Source: Lentimicrobium sp.
Lineage (GTDB): Bacteria; Bacteroidota; Bacteroidia; Bacteroidales; Lentimicrobiaceae
Assembly: GCA_023957275.1 (NCBI GenBank)
Contig: JAMLHF010000003.1
Location: 1 to 64,000 of the forward strand
Reading direction: 5' to 3'
DNA length: 64,000 nucleotides
Shown here: positions 52,673 through 61,603 of the stretch, piece by piece
How positions within the stretch are numbered: the stretch's first letter is position 1
How the letters are laid out: each line of letters starts with the position of its first letter
Position numbers and translations under genes: made by a program
Notes under the pieces: generated by a model
What the model was told of the DNA's origin: nothing
The model's input: the letters and a program-made list of their open reading frames with translations, nothing else
Databases searched by the model: none

Positions 52673-52680
52673 CAAATTTA
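52673..52680 (-). promoter_or_regulatory. Putative -7 box TAAATTTG before recN
   Basis: On the minus strand the match to TAnnTTTG lies 22 nt before the recN start. No clear -33. Confidence 0.4.
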
Positions 52681-52706
52681 CGAAATCCGGCCGGAATTAA
52701 CTGCGC

Positions 52707-53606
52707 TTATTTTGAAGCTTCAAGAATGCGCTGATATTTTGAGGCATTGGCAGGATCGATCTCCTTAAGGATATTCACTGCCTTGGTTTTATCCATAGGC
52801 GATGCCTGTGAATAGATATTCACCAGTTCATCACGTTTGGCTTCGAGGAAAAGCTGAAGGATAAACAATCCGGGCCGTTCCCGGTTTGCTTTACGCAGTA
52901 GTTCAAGACTTTCATTAATAGCAGCACGGCCGGCCTCCACATCATCAGCCATCAGGTCGAGGCCCAGACGATGATAGCGGTAAGAGGCTTCCCTTACCGC
53001 AGCGTAGGTAGGATTGGTAAGGTTTTCAATCAGCCAGTACCTGTTTTTCTGGCCTTCGAATGCCTTCCATCCCTTCTCACGGGCATTCTGACCCATATTT
53101 ACAATATTCTGCGCTTTGGCAAAATATGGCGAGCCGCCGTTTTTGGCAAATGAATCTCCGTCAAGACCAAGGTAGAGATAAAGGTAGTAGGCGATGGTTG
53201 AGGTAAGGTTGGTAGTAAAAACATTATCGGAATACTCCAGCGGCTGGAATTCAACATACTTAAACTCGAAATCACGATCCAGATAATTTAACAGGGTTGT
53301 ATTGTAAGAAGACTTGAAGACCGGGCGGCGAAGGGCAACATTGATTTTTCCCTTGAAATCTTCTCCTGATCGTTGTTCTACGGTTATCAGGATGGTGCCC
53401 TCAATCCTTTCTTCAGGTTTATAAATATAATTGGTCCACTTCCTGTTATTCACAAAATCAAATAATTCCTGTTGCAGCGTTTCAAAGATCTTTTTCTCGG
53501 TGCCTTCAACCTGGGGAGAGGTAACCTGCACCGTGACATTGAATTCCTGGGCTTTAGCGCAAAAAAATACCAGGCTGAACAGGGAAATAACGATGATGTG
53601 TTTCAT
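52707..53606 (-). CDS. DUF4835 exported protein
   Basis: The 299-residue protein has a signal peptide (IIVISLFSLVFFCAKA-Q) and the DUF4835 pattern: FNVTVQVTSPQVEGTEKKIF, LQQELFDFVNNRKWTNY, then PVFKSSYNTTLLNYLDRDFEF and LYLGLDGDSFAKNGG. The family is restricted to Bacteroidota and always sits next to coaBC and recN, which is the case here. Its biochemical role is not known; periplasmic location is expected. Confidence 0.93.
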   Translation of the reverse strand: MKHIIVISLFSLVFFCAKAQEFNVTVQVTSPQVEGTEKKIFETLQQELFDFVNNRKWTNYIYKPEERIEGTILITVEQRSGEDFKGKINVALRRPVFKSSYNTTLLNYLDRDFEFKYVEFQPLEYSDNVFTTNLTSTIAYYLYLYLGLDGDSFAKNGGSPYFAKAQNIVNMGQNAREKGWKAFEGQKNRYWLIENLTNPTYAAVREASYRYHRLGLDLMADDVEAGRAAINESLELLRKANRERPGLFILQLFLEAKRDELVNIYSQASPMDKTKAVNILKEIDPANASKYQRILEASK

Positions 53607-53640
53607 AGTTCGTTTTTAAATCCGGGAAGCGCTGCTGCTG

Positions 53641-54834
53641 TCAGCCAGCAATGGCATTCAGTATAACAGCGGCAATATCCTTTTTTGATTTCAGGGGCAC
53701 CTCGGTTTCAGCGCCATTGGCCATGATAATGGTTACTTTATTGGTATCATATCCGAAACCGGCACCCTGATCATTCAATGAATTAAGAACGATCATGTCG
53801 AGGTTTTTATTTTTCAGCTTGCTGAAAGCATTTGATTTTTCATTGTCAGTCTCAAGGGCAAAACCAGCCAGAAATTGGCCCTCCTGTTTTCGTTTACCCA
53901 GCGTTGCAAGAATATCCGTTGTTTCGCTCAATTCAATCATTAATTTATTACCTGATTTTTTTATCTTGGCGGGTGCCGGATCAGCGACTGTATAGTCAGC
54001 TACTGCAGCAGCCATAATGGTAATATCGCTTGATTTGAATTCGCTGAAGCAGGCATCTGCCATTTGAGCGGCCGATGTAACGCTGATTAACCTTATTCCC
54101 GGATGCATTGGTTTCAGATCAACCGGTCCGGAAACCAGCACAACCTGGGCTCCGCGGGCGGCTGCATCCTCTGCCAGGGCAAATCCCATCTTTCCTGAAG
54201 AAAAATTACCGATAAACCTGACCGGGTCAATCAATTCGTAGGTTGGTCCGGCCGAAATCAATACCTTTTTACCTGAGAGGGTATTACTTATAAAAAAAAA
54301 ATCCCTGATCATCCTGAGAATTTCTTCAGGCTCTTCCATGCGGCCGGCACCGCATAATCCACTGGCAAGTTCCCCCTCCTGCGGCGCGATCAGGTGATTA
54401 CCGTAAGAAAGCAGCGTATCGATGTTTTTCCGGGTAGTCGGATGATGAAACATGTCCAGATCCATGGCCGGAGCGAAAAAGACCGGGCACTTGGCTGCCA
54501 GATAAGTTGTTGTGAGCAGATTATCGGCAATGCCGGATGCCATTTTTGCCAGCGTGTTAGCGGAAACAGGTGCCAGAATAAAGACATCGGCCCAGCGACC
54601 CCAGTCCACATGACTGTTCCAGCTGCCATCGGTTTTATCGTATGGCTCAATAAGAACGGGTTGCTGCGAAAGTGTTGAAAGGGTAAGGGGCGTGACAAAA
54701 TCCTTTGCGCAGGGAGTCATTACAACTTTCACCTCCGCACCTTCCTTTTTCAGAAGCCGGATAAGTAACGGGATTTTGTAGGCTGCTATACTGCCTGTTA
54801 TCCCAATAAGTATTTTTTTACCCTTCAGCATCAC
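53641..54834 (-). CDS. coaBC: Bifunctional phosphopantothenoylcysteine decarboxylase / synthetase
   Basis: CoaBC performs two consecutive steps of coenzyme A synthesis: joining cysteine to 4'-phosphopantothenate (CoaB) and decarboxylating the product (CoaC). The 397-residue protein has the flavoprotein CoaC half (ILIGITGSIAAYK, NSHVDWGRWADVFILAPVSA, ASGLCGAGRMEEPEEI) and the CoaB half (VLISAGPTYELIDPVRFIGN, SSGKMGFALAEDAAARGA, AAVADYTV). Both active sites look intact. It lies between rpoZ and DUF4835, as usual in the phylum. Confidence 0.97.
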   Translation of the reverse strand: MMLKGKKILIGITGSIAAYKIPLLIRLLKKEGAEVKVVMTPCAKDFVTPLTLSTLSQQPVLIEPYDKTDGSWNSHVDWGRWADVFILAPVSANTLAKMASGIADNLLTTTYLAAKCPVFFAPAMDLDMFHHPTTRKNIDTLLSYGNHLIAPQEGELASGLCGAGRMEEPEEILRMIRDFFFISNTLSGKKVLISAGPTYELIDPVRFIGNFSSGKMGFALAEDAAARGAQVVLVSGPVDLKPMHPGIRLISVTSAAQMADACFSEFKSSDITIMAAAVADYTVADPAPAKIKKSGNKLMIELSETTDILATLGKRKQEGQFLAGFALETDNEKSNAFSKLKNKNLDMIVLNSLNDQGAGFGYDTNKVTIIMANGAETEVPLKSKKDIAAVILNAIAG

Positions 54835-54854
54835 AGGTTTTTATGCATGCGCAA

Positions 54855-55187
54855 TTACAATTCCTGAGACTCCGCGTGCGGATTTCTGAAATAAACCTGA
54901 TCGTTCAGGAATTCATGAACAGCAATGAGGGTAGGCTTGGGCAGATGTTCGTAATATTTGGCAATCTCAATCTGCTCACGGTTTTCAAAGACTTCTTCAA
55001 GATTGTCGTTAGGCACTGCAAACTCAGCAATCTTTGAATTCAGTTCTTCTTTTATCTCAAGTGAGATCTGATTGGCACGCTTTGACAGGATTGCTACCGA
55101 TTCGTAAATATTACCGGTAGGTTCCATAATTTTGTGAATGTTGCGCGTTACAGCGACTGTATCGGTTTTTACTCTTTTAAAATCCAT
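54855..55187 (-). CDS. rpoZ: RNA polymerase omega subunit
   Basis: The 110-residue protein is the Bacteroidota form of omega/Rpb6, which helps fold and stabilise the beta' subunit of RNA polymerase. The core GNIYESVAILSKRANQISLEI matches the conserved omega helix pair. It follows bamD at 7 bp and precedes coaBC at 20 bp, a gene order seen across the phylum, which supports the call despite the short sequence. Confidence 0.9.
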   Translation of the reverse strand: MDFKRVKTDTVAVTRNIHKIMEPTGNIYESVAILSKRANQISLEIKEELNSKIAEFAVPNDNLEEVFENREQIEIAKYYEHLPKPTLIAVHEFLNDQVYFRNPHAESQEL

Positions 55188-55194
55188 AGGTTTG

Positions 55195-56004
55195 TTATTG
55201 TAAATCTGACAGGTTGTTTAATTCTTTCAAAGCATTTTTCTGAATACTCCTTAGCTCTTTGATATAAGAAGACTCCGGAAAATTTGATGCAAAATTATCC
55301 ACCGCATCGTAAGTGTGCTGAAAGCGCTCTTCCTTTTTACTTTCAATGCTTTTCTGAGCATAGGAAAAATAGGCTTTGGCTATGTGATACATGGCCATTT
55401 CGCGATAACGGGTATCCGGATAATCCTTGATAAGGTTTTCAAAGTTGATGATCGCCGCCTTGTAATCTTCCATTTTGTAATAAAGTGTCGCGATGTTAAG
55501 CGCCTTGGTTTCAAGTTTCAGCCTCAACTCATCAATCAATTCATTGGCCTGTCCAACCCTTTCACTGGATGGGTACTGATTTATGAAAAGCTGCAGGTCC
55601 TTGATGGCATCAAGGGTAACCACCTGATCAAGGCTTGAAGGCGGTGAATCCAGGTAACTGCAATAAGCGCCCATGAAAGCCGCTTCTTCTGCATTCTTGC
55701 TGTTGGGATAACTCCGCGCAAACTGCTTGAAATAGTAGCTGGCCAGAATATAATCGCGTTGCTCATAATGCGCATAGGCATAATAAAAAGCAATTTTTTC
55801 TGCACGCTCCGTTCCCCTGTAAATCGCCTGTAACTGATCGAAGAGTTGAATGGCACGGTAAAAGTCTTTTTCCTCATAGTAGGCAATAGCCCGCTCATAT
55901 TTCTCTTCATTGTCGGTGCTCTTGAGCAGTTTCTGGTATTTGCTGCAGGAGGTAATCACAATGAACAAGCCGGTTATCAGAAGAAAGATGCTTTTTCTAT
56001 TCAT
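55195..56004 (-). CDS. bamD: Outer-membrane assembly lipoprotein BamD
   Basis: BamD is the essential TPR lipoprotein of the BAM complex that inserts beta-barrel proteins into the outer membrane. The 269-residue protein has a lipobox ending ITSC (FLLITGLFIVITSC) and TPR-like helices: RAIAYYEEKDFYRAIQLFDQL, YYFKQFARSYPNSKNAEEAA, and MEDYKAAIINFENLIKDYPD. It opens the operon-like run to fabI. A -7 box lies 4 nt before its ATG. Confidence 0.94.
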   Translation of the reverse strand: MNRKSIFLLITGLFIVITSCSKYQKLLKSTDNEEKYERAIAYYEEKDFYRAIQLFDQLQAIYRGTERAEKIAFYYAYAHYEQRDYILASYYFKQFARSYPNSKNAEEAAFMGAYCSYLDSPPSSLDQVVTLDAIKDLQLFINQYPSSERVGQANELIDELRLKLETKALNIATLYYKMEDYKAAIINFENLIKDYPDTRYREMAMYHIAKAYFSYAQKSIESKKEERFQHTYDAVDNFASNFPESSYIKELRSIQKNALKELNNLSDLQ

Positions 56005-56008
56005 GGCG

Positions 56009-56016
56009 CAAAAGTA
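56009..56016 (-). promoter_or_regulatory. Putative -7 box TACTTTTG, 4 nt before the bamD ATG
   Basis: On the minus strand the match to TAnnTTTG ends at 56009 and the ATG starts at 56004. Confidence 0.42.
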
Positions 56017-56152
56017 ATTATTTTAAGGACACAATGAACGCACCGCCAGCATATAATATTATCAAAGAACTGTAACTTAACAAAAATTAGCAAAACCCGC
56101 TGAAATCCATCCTGCCTGGTCAATTCTTTCCGGAAGTTTTCAGATTTGGGAC

Positions 56153-57454
56153 TCAGGGCTTTAACGCACTGCTATATGCTGTCATGCAGCGTGTTCGTGC
56201 AAAGGAATGCTCAACAACGGGCCTGGGGTAAGAAGGTGTATCAAATTCAGGAATCCAGCGGCGGATATATGTGCCATTGCTGTCGAATTTCAGGGCTTGC
56301 GCTTCGGGATTAAAAATCCTGAAATACGGAGCGGCATCACAACCGCTGCCAGCCGCCCACTGCCAGTTTCCGTTATTGGATGACAATTCAAAATCAAGCA
56401 GCCTGGCAGCAAAATAGGCTTCCCCCCAACGCCAGTCAATCAAAAGATGTTTGGTAAGAAAGCCGGCTGTTACCATTCTTGCCCTGTTGTGCATAAAACC
56501 GGTTTCATTCAGCTGTCGCATGCCTGCATCCACCAATGGATAGCCTGTTGTACCTTCGCACCATCTTTTAAATTCCTCCTCATTGTTGCGCCATTGGATG
56601 CGGTCATATTCTTTTTTGAAAGCGCCTTTTACCACATGCGGGTAATGATAAAGGATTTGCATAAAAAATTCGCGCCAGATCAGTTCATTTAACCAGGTGG
56701 CACTGTACAATTCCCCGGCCTTTATGCAATCCCTTACACTTATGGTTCCAAACCGGAGGTGTAACCCCAGTCTCGAAGTGTTGTCGAGTCCGGGGATATC
56801 GCGCGTAGAAGCATACTGAGCCAACGTATCCGGAGATATCTCCTTAAGCGGGTAAACCATGGGGCCTCCCCTGAAACCCATTGATTCAAGGTCAGGAATA
56901 CCGGGCGCCTCGTACCGCAGAAACTTATCACCAAACGACTCTGAAGGATAAGCGGGTACACCTGTCTGATTCTTCAATTCAAGCCATTTTCGGCTATAAG
57001 GTGTAAAAACGCTGTACGGAGCGCCATCATTTTTTACTGCTTCTCTGCCTTCGAACAGCACCTGATCCTTAAAAGTCCGGAAATCAATGCCTTTTCCGGC
57101 AAGCAACAAACTGATTTTGGCATCCCGCTCCCTGGCATAAGGTTCGTAGTCGTGATTGGTATAAACTGCTTTTACCTGAAAACGGGCAAGGAGCTTTTCA
57201 AAAGCCATGACCGGCACATCGTGAATTACAGACAGGCCGCTTCCCAGCGCTTTCAGTTGCCGGTGAAGTGTGGAAATTGTCCGGTGAATGAAATTCACCC
57301 TGAGATCACCGGGGTCAAGCCCGTTAAGAATTGCAGTATCGAATATAAAAACAGGCAATACCGGCAGGCCGCTTTGCAGTGCCCGGTATAATCCGTGGTT
57401 GTCGTTTAGCCTGAGGTCCCTGCGAAACCAGAAAATGTTGACAGGTAATTCCAT
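56153..57454 (-). CDS. phrB: Deoxyribodipyrimidine photolyase
   Basis: Photolyase uses blue light and FADH- to split cyclobutane pyrimidine dimers. The 433-residue class I protein has the N-terminal antenna-binding fold (IFWFRRDLRLNDNHGLYRAL) and the FAD domain: SRLGLHLRFGTISVRDC, WLNELIWREFFMQILYHYPH, YPLVDAGMRQLNETGFMHNRARM and the block DFELSSNNGNWQWAAGSGCD. A cryptochrome is possible, but the N-W-Q-W-A-A-G block is standard for CPD photolyases. It has its own -7 box and stands apart from bamD. Confidence 0.94.
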   Translation of the reverse strand: MELPVNIFWFRRDLRLNDNHGLYRALQSGLPVLPVFIFDTAILNGLDPGDLRVNFIHRTISTLHRQLKALGSGLSVIHDVPVMAFEKLLARFQVKAVYTNHDYEPYARERDAKISLLLAGKGIDFRTFKDQVLFEGREAVKNDGAPYSVFTPYSRKWLELKNQTGVPAYPSESFGDKFLRYEAPGIPDLESMGFRGGPMVYPLKEISPDTLAQYASTRDIPGLDNTSRLGLHLRFGTISVRDCIKAGELYSATWLNELIWREFFMQILYHYPHVVKGAFKKEYDRIQWRNNEEEFKRWCEGTTGYPLVDAGMRQLNETGFMHNRARMVTAGFLTKHLLIDWRWGEAYFAARLLDFELSSNNGNWQWAAGSGCDAAPYFRIFNPEAQALKFDSNGTYIRRWIPEFDTPSYPRPVVEHSFARTRCMTAYSSALKP

Positions 57455-57473
57455 TAAAGGACAGATTTTGAGT

Positions 57474-57481
57474 CAAAGGTA
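57474..57481 (-). promoter_or_regulatory. Putative -7 box TACCTTTG for the photolyase gene
   Basis: On the minus strand the match to TAnnTTTG lies 19 nt before the photolyase start. Confidence 0.42.
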
Positions 57482-57642
57482 AGCACAGATTATGATTCTG
57501 ACGAAAGGAGAAGAAAATGAAAGCAAACAATCTTCCGGGGCAGCTAAACAAGGCCGTACCCCTTTTGTTCATCTGCGCGGATCATAGTTTATACATCCCA
57601 ACTAATTTCTTTTGGTAAAATTTCTGCATGGAGAAATTTCCA

Positions 57643-57650
57643 TAGCTTTG
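57643..57650 (+). promoter_or_regulatory. Putative -7 box TAGCTTTG for the alpha-oxoamine synthase gene
   Basis: The match to TAnnTTTG lies 40 nt before the GTG at 57691. No -33 at standard spacing. Confidence 0.4.
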
Positions 57651-57690
57651 CAGGCAGTTTACGGAATCAGAAACTTAAAAATTAGCAATC

Positions 57691-58938
57691 GTGGATATTT
57701 TTGATAAAAGAGTCCGGAATTTAGGTCCTTTGGGGATGTATGCCAAACAGGCCGATGGTTACTTTATGTTTCCAAAGCTTGAAGGAGAGATAGGCAACCA
57801 TATGAAATTCAGGGGCAAGGATGTGCTGGTATGGAGTCTCAACAATTACCTGGGCCTGGCCAACCATCCTGAAGTTCGCGAAGTTGATGCAAAGGCTGCC
57901 AAAGATTGGGGTCTGGCCTATCCGATGGGCGCCCGCATGATGTCAGGTCAGACAGTCTATCATGAACAATTAGAACGTGAACTGGCTGCTTTTGTAGGGA
58001 AAGAAGATGCTTTTCTGCTGAATTTCGGATATCAGGGCATGGTGTCTATCATTGACTCGTTGGTTGACCGCCATGATGCCATTGTTTATGACAGCGAGGC
58101 GCACGCCTGCATTATTGACGGTGCCCGCCTGCATATGGGTAAACGTTTTGTTTTCCCCCACAACAATATGGAGAATCTTAAAATTCAGCTTCAGCGGGCA
58201 AAAAAACTCACAGACGAAACCGGCGGGGGAATTCTTGTAATCACCGAGGGTGTGTACGGTATGACCGGCGATCAGGGTAACCTCAGGGACATTGTTGCGT
58301 TGAAGAAGGAGTTTAATTTCAGGTTGCTGGTGGATGATGCCCATGGTTTCGGTACCATGGGGCCGACCGGTGCCGGAACACATGAGGAACAGGGCGTGAT
58401 GGACGGAGTGGATATTTATTTCGGCACTTTTGCCAAAGCCATGGCAGGCATCGGGGCATTTGTGGCTACCAATGCCGATATCGTGGATTACCTCCGGCAC
58501 AATATGCGTTCGCAGACTTTTGCCAAATCTCTTCCGATGCCGATGGTCATCGGGTCGCTCAAACGGCTTGAACTGATCCGCAAGCATCCCGAAATGAAGA
58601 ATAATCTTTGGAAGATTGTGAATGCTTTGCAAAGCGGCCTGAGAGAAGCAGGATTTAACCTGGGCAATGCAGCTTCACCGGTTACACCGGTAATCCTTGA
58701 AGGCGGCATTCCTGAAGCAACCCAGATCACTGTTGACCTGCGCGAAAACTATAACATCTTCTGCTCTATCGTTACCTATCCGGTTGTGCCCAAGGGTGTA
58801 ATCCTGCTCCGCCTGATTCCCACGGCCGTTCATACCCTGGAAGATGTAAGTTATACCATCAATGCCTATAAGGAACTCAGGCAGAAACTGAATGAAGGCG
58901 CATACGCCAATGTAATGTATGATATCTCTAAGCTCTAA
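57691..58938 (+). CDS. Alpha-oxoamine synthase family enzyme (serine palmitoyltransferase-like)
   Basis: The 415-residue PLP enzyme is of the KBL/BioF/SPT group, which condenses an amino acid with an acyl-CoA: VWSLNNYLGLANHPEV, ARMMSGQTVYHEQLERELA, LLVDDAHGFGTMGPTGAGTHE and the PLP lysine in GTFAKAMAGIGAF. Sphingolipids are common in Bacteroidales, so serine palmitoyltransferase is plausible, but BioF and 2-amino-3-ketobutyrate ligase share all these motifs. The lysine context FAKAMAG differs from the FSKSFAS seen in well-known SPTs. No biotin or sphingolipid genes are adjacent. The start is a GTG. Confidence 0.85.
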   Translation: MDIFDKRVRNLGPLGMYAKQADGYFMFPKLEGEIGNHMKFRGKDVLVWSLNNYLGLANHPEVREVDAKAAKDWGLAYPMGARMMSGQTVYHEQLERELAAFVGKEDAFLLNFGYQGMVSIIDSLVDRHDAIVYDSEAHACIIDGARLHMGKRFVFPHNNMENLKIQLQRAKKLTDETGGGILVITEGVYGMTGDQGNLRDIVALKKEFNFRLLVDDAHGFGTMGPTGAGTHEEQGVMDGVDIYFGTFAKAMAGIGAFVATNADIVDYLRHNMRSQTFAKSLPMPMVIGSLKRLELIRKHPEMKNNLWKIVNALQSGLREAGFNLGNAASPVTPVILEGGIPEATQITVDLRENYNIFCSIVTYPVVPKGVILLRLIPTAVHTLEDVSYTINAYKELRQKLNEGAYANVMYDISKL

Positions 58939-58966
58939 GCTTTTTTAAAGCAGATTGAAAAATCAG

Positions 58967-59001
58967 GAGGCTTATCCGGAAGCGGGTAAGCTTCTTTTTT
59001 T
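58967..59001 (+). terminator. Terminator of the alpha-oxoamine synthase gene
   Basis: GAGGCTTATCC pairs imperfectly with GGGTAAGCTTC around a short loop, followed by seven T. Confidence 0.8.
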
Positions 59002-59072
59002 CCAATCCGGTTGCAGCCCGGATAAACAGGAGTCGCTATCAGGTATGAAGTTGTACTCTACTATTTCCTGAA

Positions 59073-59891
59073 TTACGGTTTTTGCAGGTAATCAATTACC
59101 TTTTGCTCAAAAAGCCGTTGCAGTTTTGCGATGAGCGGGTCGGTAACCCGAAATTCAAGTTCATTCACCCTCCGGACGGGAAGCACCCGGCGTGAAGTGC
59201 CGGAAATAAACAAACCGTCAAAGTAGTTCAGGTTTTGATAATGCACTTTTTCTTCCTTCAGCGGAATATCGTTCTCAGCCGCGAGTTGAATAATCTGCTT
59301 GCGGGTTATTCCCTCAAGCACCATTCCTGAAGGAGGCGTGATCAGGAAACCATCCTTGATAAAAAATATATTGGAGCGACTTCCTTCGGTTATAAAACCA
59401 TCGCGGTCAACCAGCAGAACTTCGTAAACGACATGCTCCCTTTTCATCAGGTCTGCCTCCTCACGCAGCCTGGTATCCATAACCTTTGCATTCGGGTTGT
59501 TTCGTTCGGCAAAAAACAGTTCAGTGCTGACTCCGTCACGGAATTCCTCTGCTGTGGGATAAACATGCGGGGTATAATAGATAAAGAGTTGTTGCCCGTT
59601 ATGATCTGTGTATAACGAGATTTTAAGGTTGCCATCATCAGGGGCATTGTTTCCAATAACTTCGTATATCCCTGACTTCAGCATAGAATCCGTGATTCCG
59701 GTATCCGTTCCGGCAAGGGCTACTGTGCGGAAGAATCGTTCGAGGTGATCTTCCAGAAAAAGCGCTGCGCCGCACGTAGCCCTGAAAACCTCATAAACGT
59801 AATTTGCAGGAGGTTTAAACAGGCTGCCGAATAAGCCGGCAGGCAGCAGCTGGTCATTCAACAGGAAGTATTCCCGGACACATTCTGACAT
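59073..59891 (-). CDS. Class IV aminotransferase
   Basis: The 272-residue PLP enzyme is of the BCAT/D-amino-acid transaminase/ADC-lyase fold: YVYEVFRATCGAALFLEDHLERF at the start, the PLP lysine in NNPNAKVMDTRLREEA, and ITEGSRSNIFFIKDGFLITPP with MVLEGITRKQII. The small size fits ADC lyase or D-amino-acid transaminase more than BCAT; the substrate is undecided. It follows the HerA-like gene by 41 bp on the same strand and may be co-transcribed. Confidence 0.87.
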   Translation of the reverse strand: MSECVREYFLLNDQLLPAGLFGSLFKPPANYVYEVFRATCGAALFLEDHLERFFRTVALAGTDTGITDSMLKSGIYEVIGNNAPDDGNLKISLYTDHNGQQLFIYYTPHVYPTAEEFRDGVSTELFFAERNNPNAKVMDTRLREEADLMKREHVVYEVLLVDRDGFITEGSRSNIFFIKDGFLITPPSGMVLEGITRKQIIQLAAENDIPLKEEKVHYQNLNYFDGLFISGTSRRVLPVRRVNELEFRVTDPLIAKLQRLFEQKVIDYLQKP

Positions 59892-59932
59892 AATCGGGGG
59901 ATTTTCGGCGCTAGTGAATCCGCAGGCCAGGG

Positions 59933-61483
59933 CTATTTTCGACTGCCACCAAAGATGGAACCGAGAAGTCCTCTCACGAGTTTACGACCAATTTCGTTGC
60001 CCAGCGTCCTTGTGGCGGTGCGTCCAACCTGTTTGGTCAGTTCGGTAAAGATATCCGGGTTGGCTTTCTTTTGAGCCCTTTCAGCCCTTTCTTTGGCTGC
60101 CTGGGCCCTGGCGAGGGCAGCTTCTTCCTTGGCCCTTGCAAGTTCTTCTTTACGCCGGGCAACCTCAGCAGCTGCTTCTTCCTTAAGCCTGTTGGCTTCA
60201 CTTACCCTTTCCTGTAATATTTCAAAGGCTGACTCCCTGTCCAGGGTTTTCTCGTAAACACCATAAACATCGGACTTTCTGATGATCCTTTCCCTTTCGT
60301 CAGGGGTAATCGGGCCTATCTGCGAACAAGGCGGCAGTATATAGGCGCGCTCCACAATCATGGGCGTACCTTTGGGATCGAGAAATGAAACCAGCGCCTC
60401 CCCTACGCCCAGCTCCGTAATGGCAGCCTCAACATCAAGTTCAGGATTTACCCTGAAAGTAGTGGCCGCTGCTTTTACGGCTTTCTGGTCGCGCGGCGTG
60501 TATGCCCTCAGGGCATGCTGAACGCGGTTGCCAAGCTGCCCGAGAACGGTATCAGGAACATCCAGCGGATTCTGGGTAACAAAATAAACCCCCACCCCTT
60601 TGGATCGGATCAATCTTACGACCTGTTCAATCTTTTCGAGCAGAATTTTCGGCGCCTCGTTGAACAGCAAATGGGCTTCATCAAAAAAGAAAACCAGTTT
60701 GGGCTTTTCCAGGTCCCCCGCCTCGGGAAGTTCCTCAAACAACTCAGACAGAAGCCATAACAGGAAAGTGGTATATATTCTCGGTGAATGCATCAGCTTA
60801 TCAGCCGCCAGAATATTCAGGACGCCTTTACCATCAGCATCCGTTTGCATAAGATCGTGAATATCAAACGCAGGTTCACCAAAAAAATGCTCAGCACCCT
60901 GTTGCTCGAGCACCATCAGGTTACGTTGTATGGCGCCGATGCTTGCAGCAGAAATGTTGCCGTACGAGAGGGTGAACTGCTCACGGTTATTTCCCAAGTA
61001 CTCAAGCATGGAGGTCACATCTTTAAGGTCAAGCAACAACAGACCTGCATCGTCGGCAATTTTGAATGCCAGGTTCAGTACCCCCTCCTGAGTATCATTC
61101 AGGTTAAGCAGGCGCGATAACAGCAAAGGTCCCATCTCGGTAATGGTTGTACGCATCGGATGGCCCTGTTCGCCGAAAACATCCCAGAAACATACCGGGA
61201 AACCCCGGTTTTCATAGCCTTCCAGCCGGAGTTTCTCAACCCGGTCAATGATTTTCTGACCTGGAACCCCGGCTTTACTCACTCCGGAAAGATCTCCTTT
61301 TATATCCGTCATAAAAACCGGCACCCCCTGCAGGCTGAACGATTCTGCAAGCACCTGCAGGGTAACGGTTTTCCCGGTACCTGTTGCACCTGTAATCAGT
61401 CCGTGGCGATTCGCCATTTTGGGTGTGATGTGAAGCTCGTTTTCTGATTTTGCAATCAGGGTTTCTGCGCCTTTGTATGCCAT
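59933..61483 (-). CDS. HerA-like ATPase (DUF853 family)
   Basis: The 516-residue protein is a HerA/FtsK-type ATPase: Walker A GATGTGKT at residues 32-39, [16 protein letters not shown], Walker B in [15 protein letters not shown], and a sensor-like [20 protein letters not shown]. The C-terminus has a charged coiled coil (about 425-480, rich in Ala-Lys-Glu) and the conserved ending [20 protein letters not shown]. YjgR/DUF853 proteins are widespread but their DNA role is not established. A -7 box lies upstream. Confidence 0.92.
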   Translation of the reverse strand: MAYKGAETLIAKSENELHITPKMANRHGLITGATGTGKTVTLQVLAESFSLQGVPVFMTDIKGDLSGVSKAGVPGQKIIDRVEKLRLEGYENRGFPVCFWDVFGEQGHPMRTTITEMGPLLLSRLLNLNDTQEGVLNLAFKIADDAGLLLLDLKDVTSMLEYLGNNREQFTLSYGNISAASIGAIQRNLMVLEQQGAEHFFGEPAFDIHDLMQTDADGKGVLNILAADKLMHSPRIYTTFLLWLLSELFEELPEAGDLEKPKLVFFFDEAHLLFNEAPKILLEKIEQVVRLIRSKGVGVYFVTQNPLDVPDTVLGQLGNRVQHALRAYTPRDQKAVKAAATTFRVNPELDVEAAITELGVGEALVSFLDPKGTPMIVERAYILPPCSQIGPITPDERERIIRKSDVYGVYEKTLDRESAFEILQERVSEANRLKEEAAAEVARRKEELARAKEEAALARAQAAKERAERAQKKANPDIFTELTKQVGRTATRTLGNEIGRKLVRGLLGSIFGGSRK

Positions 61484-61504
61484 AATTAAGGTTTTTTATT
61501 TTAG

Positions 61505-61512
61505 CAAATTTA
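61505..61512 (-). promoter_or_regulatory. Putative -7 box TAAATTTG for the HerA-like gene
   Basis: On the minus strand the match to TAnnTTTG lies 21 nt before the start at 61483. Confidence 0.4.
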
Positions 61513-61603
61513 TAAAATCGCCATGACTATTCATGAACTCTGACCAATTCAAATCATCACGCTGGAAAAAATCTGTATTTTTACAATTCAATTTTTCTCT
61601 TTT

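Noticed and set aside
57970..58632. 220-codon minus-strand frame
   Set aside because: It is antisense to the alpha-oxoamine synthase gene, whose PLP motifs are complete.
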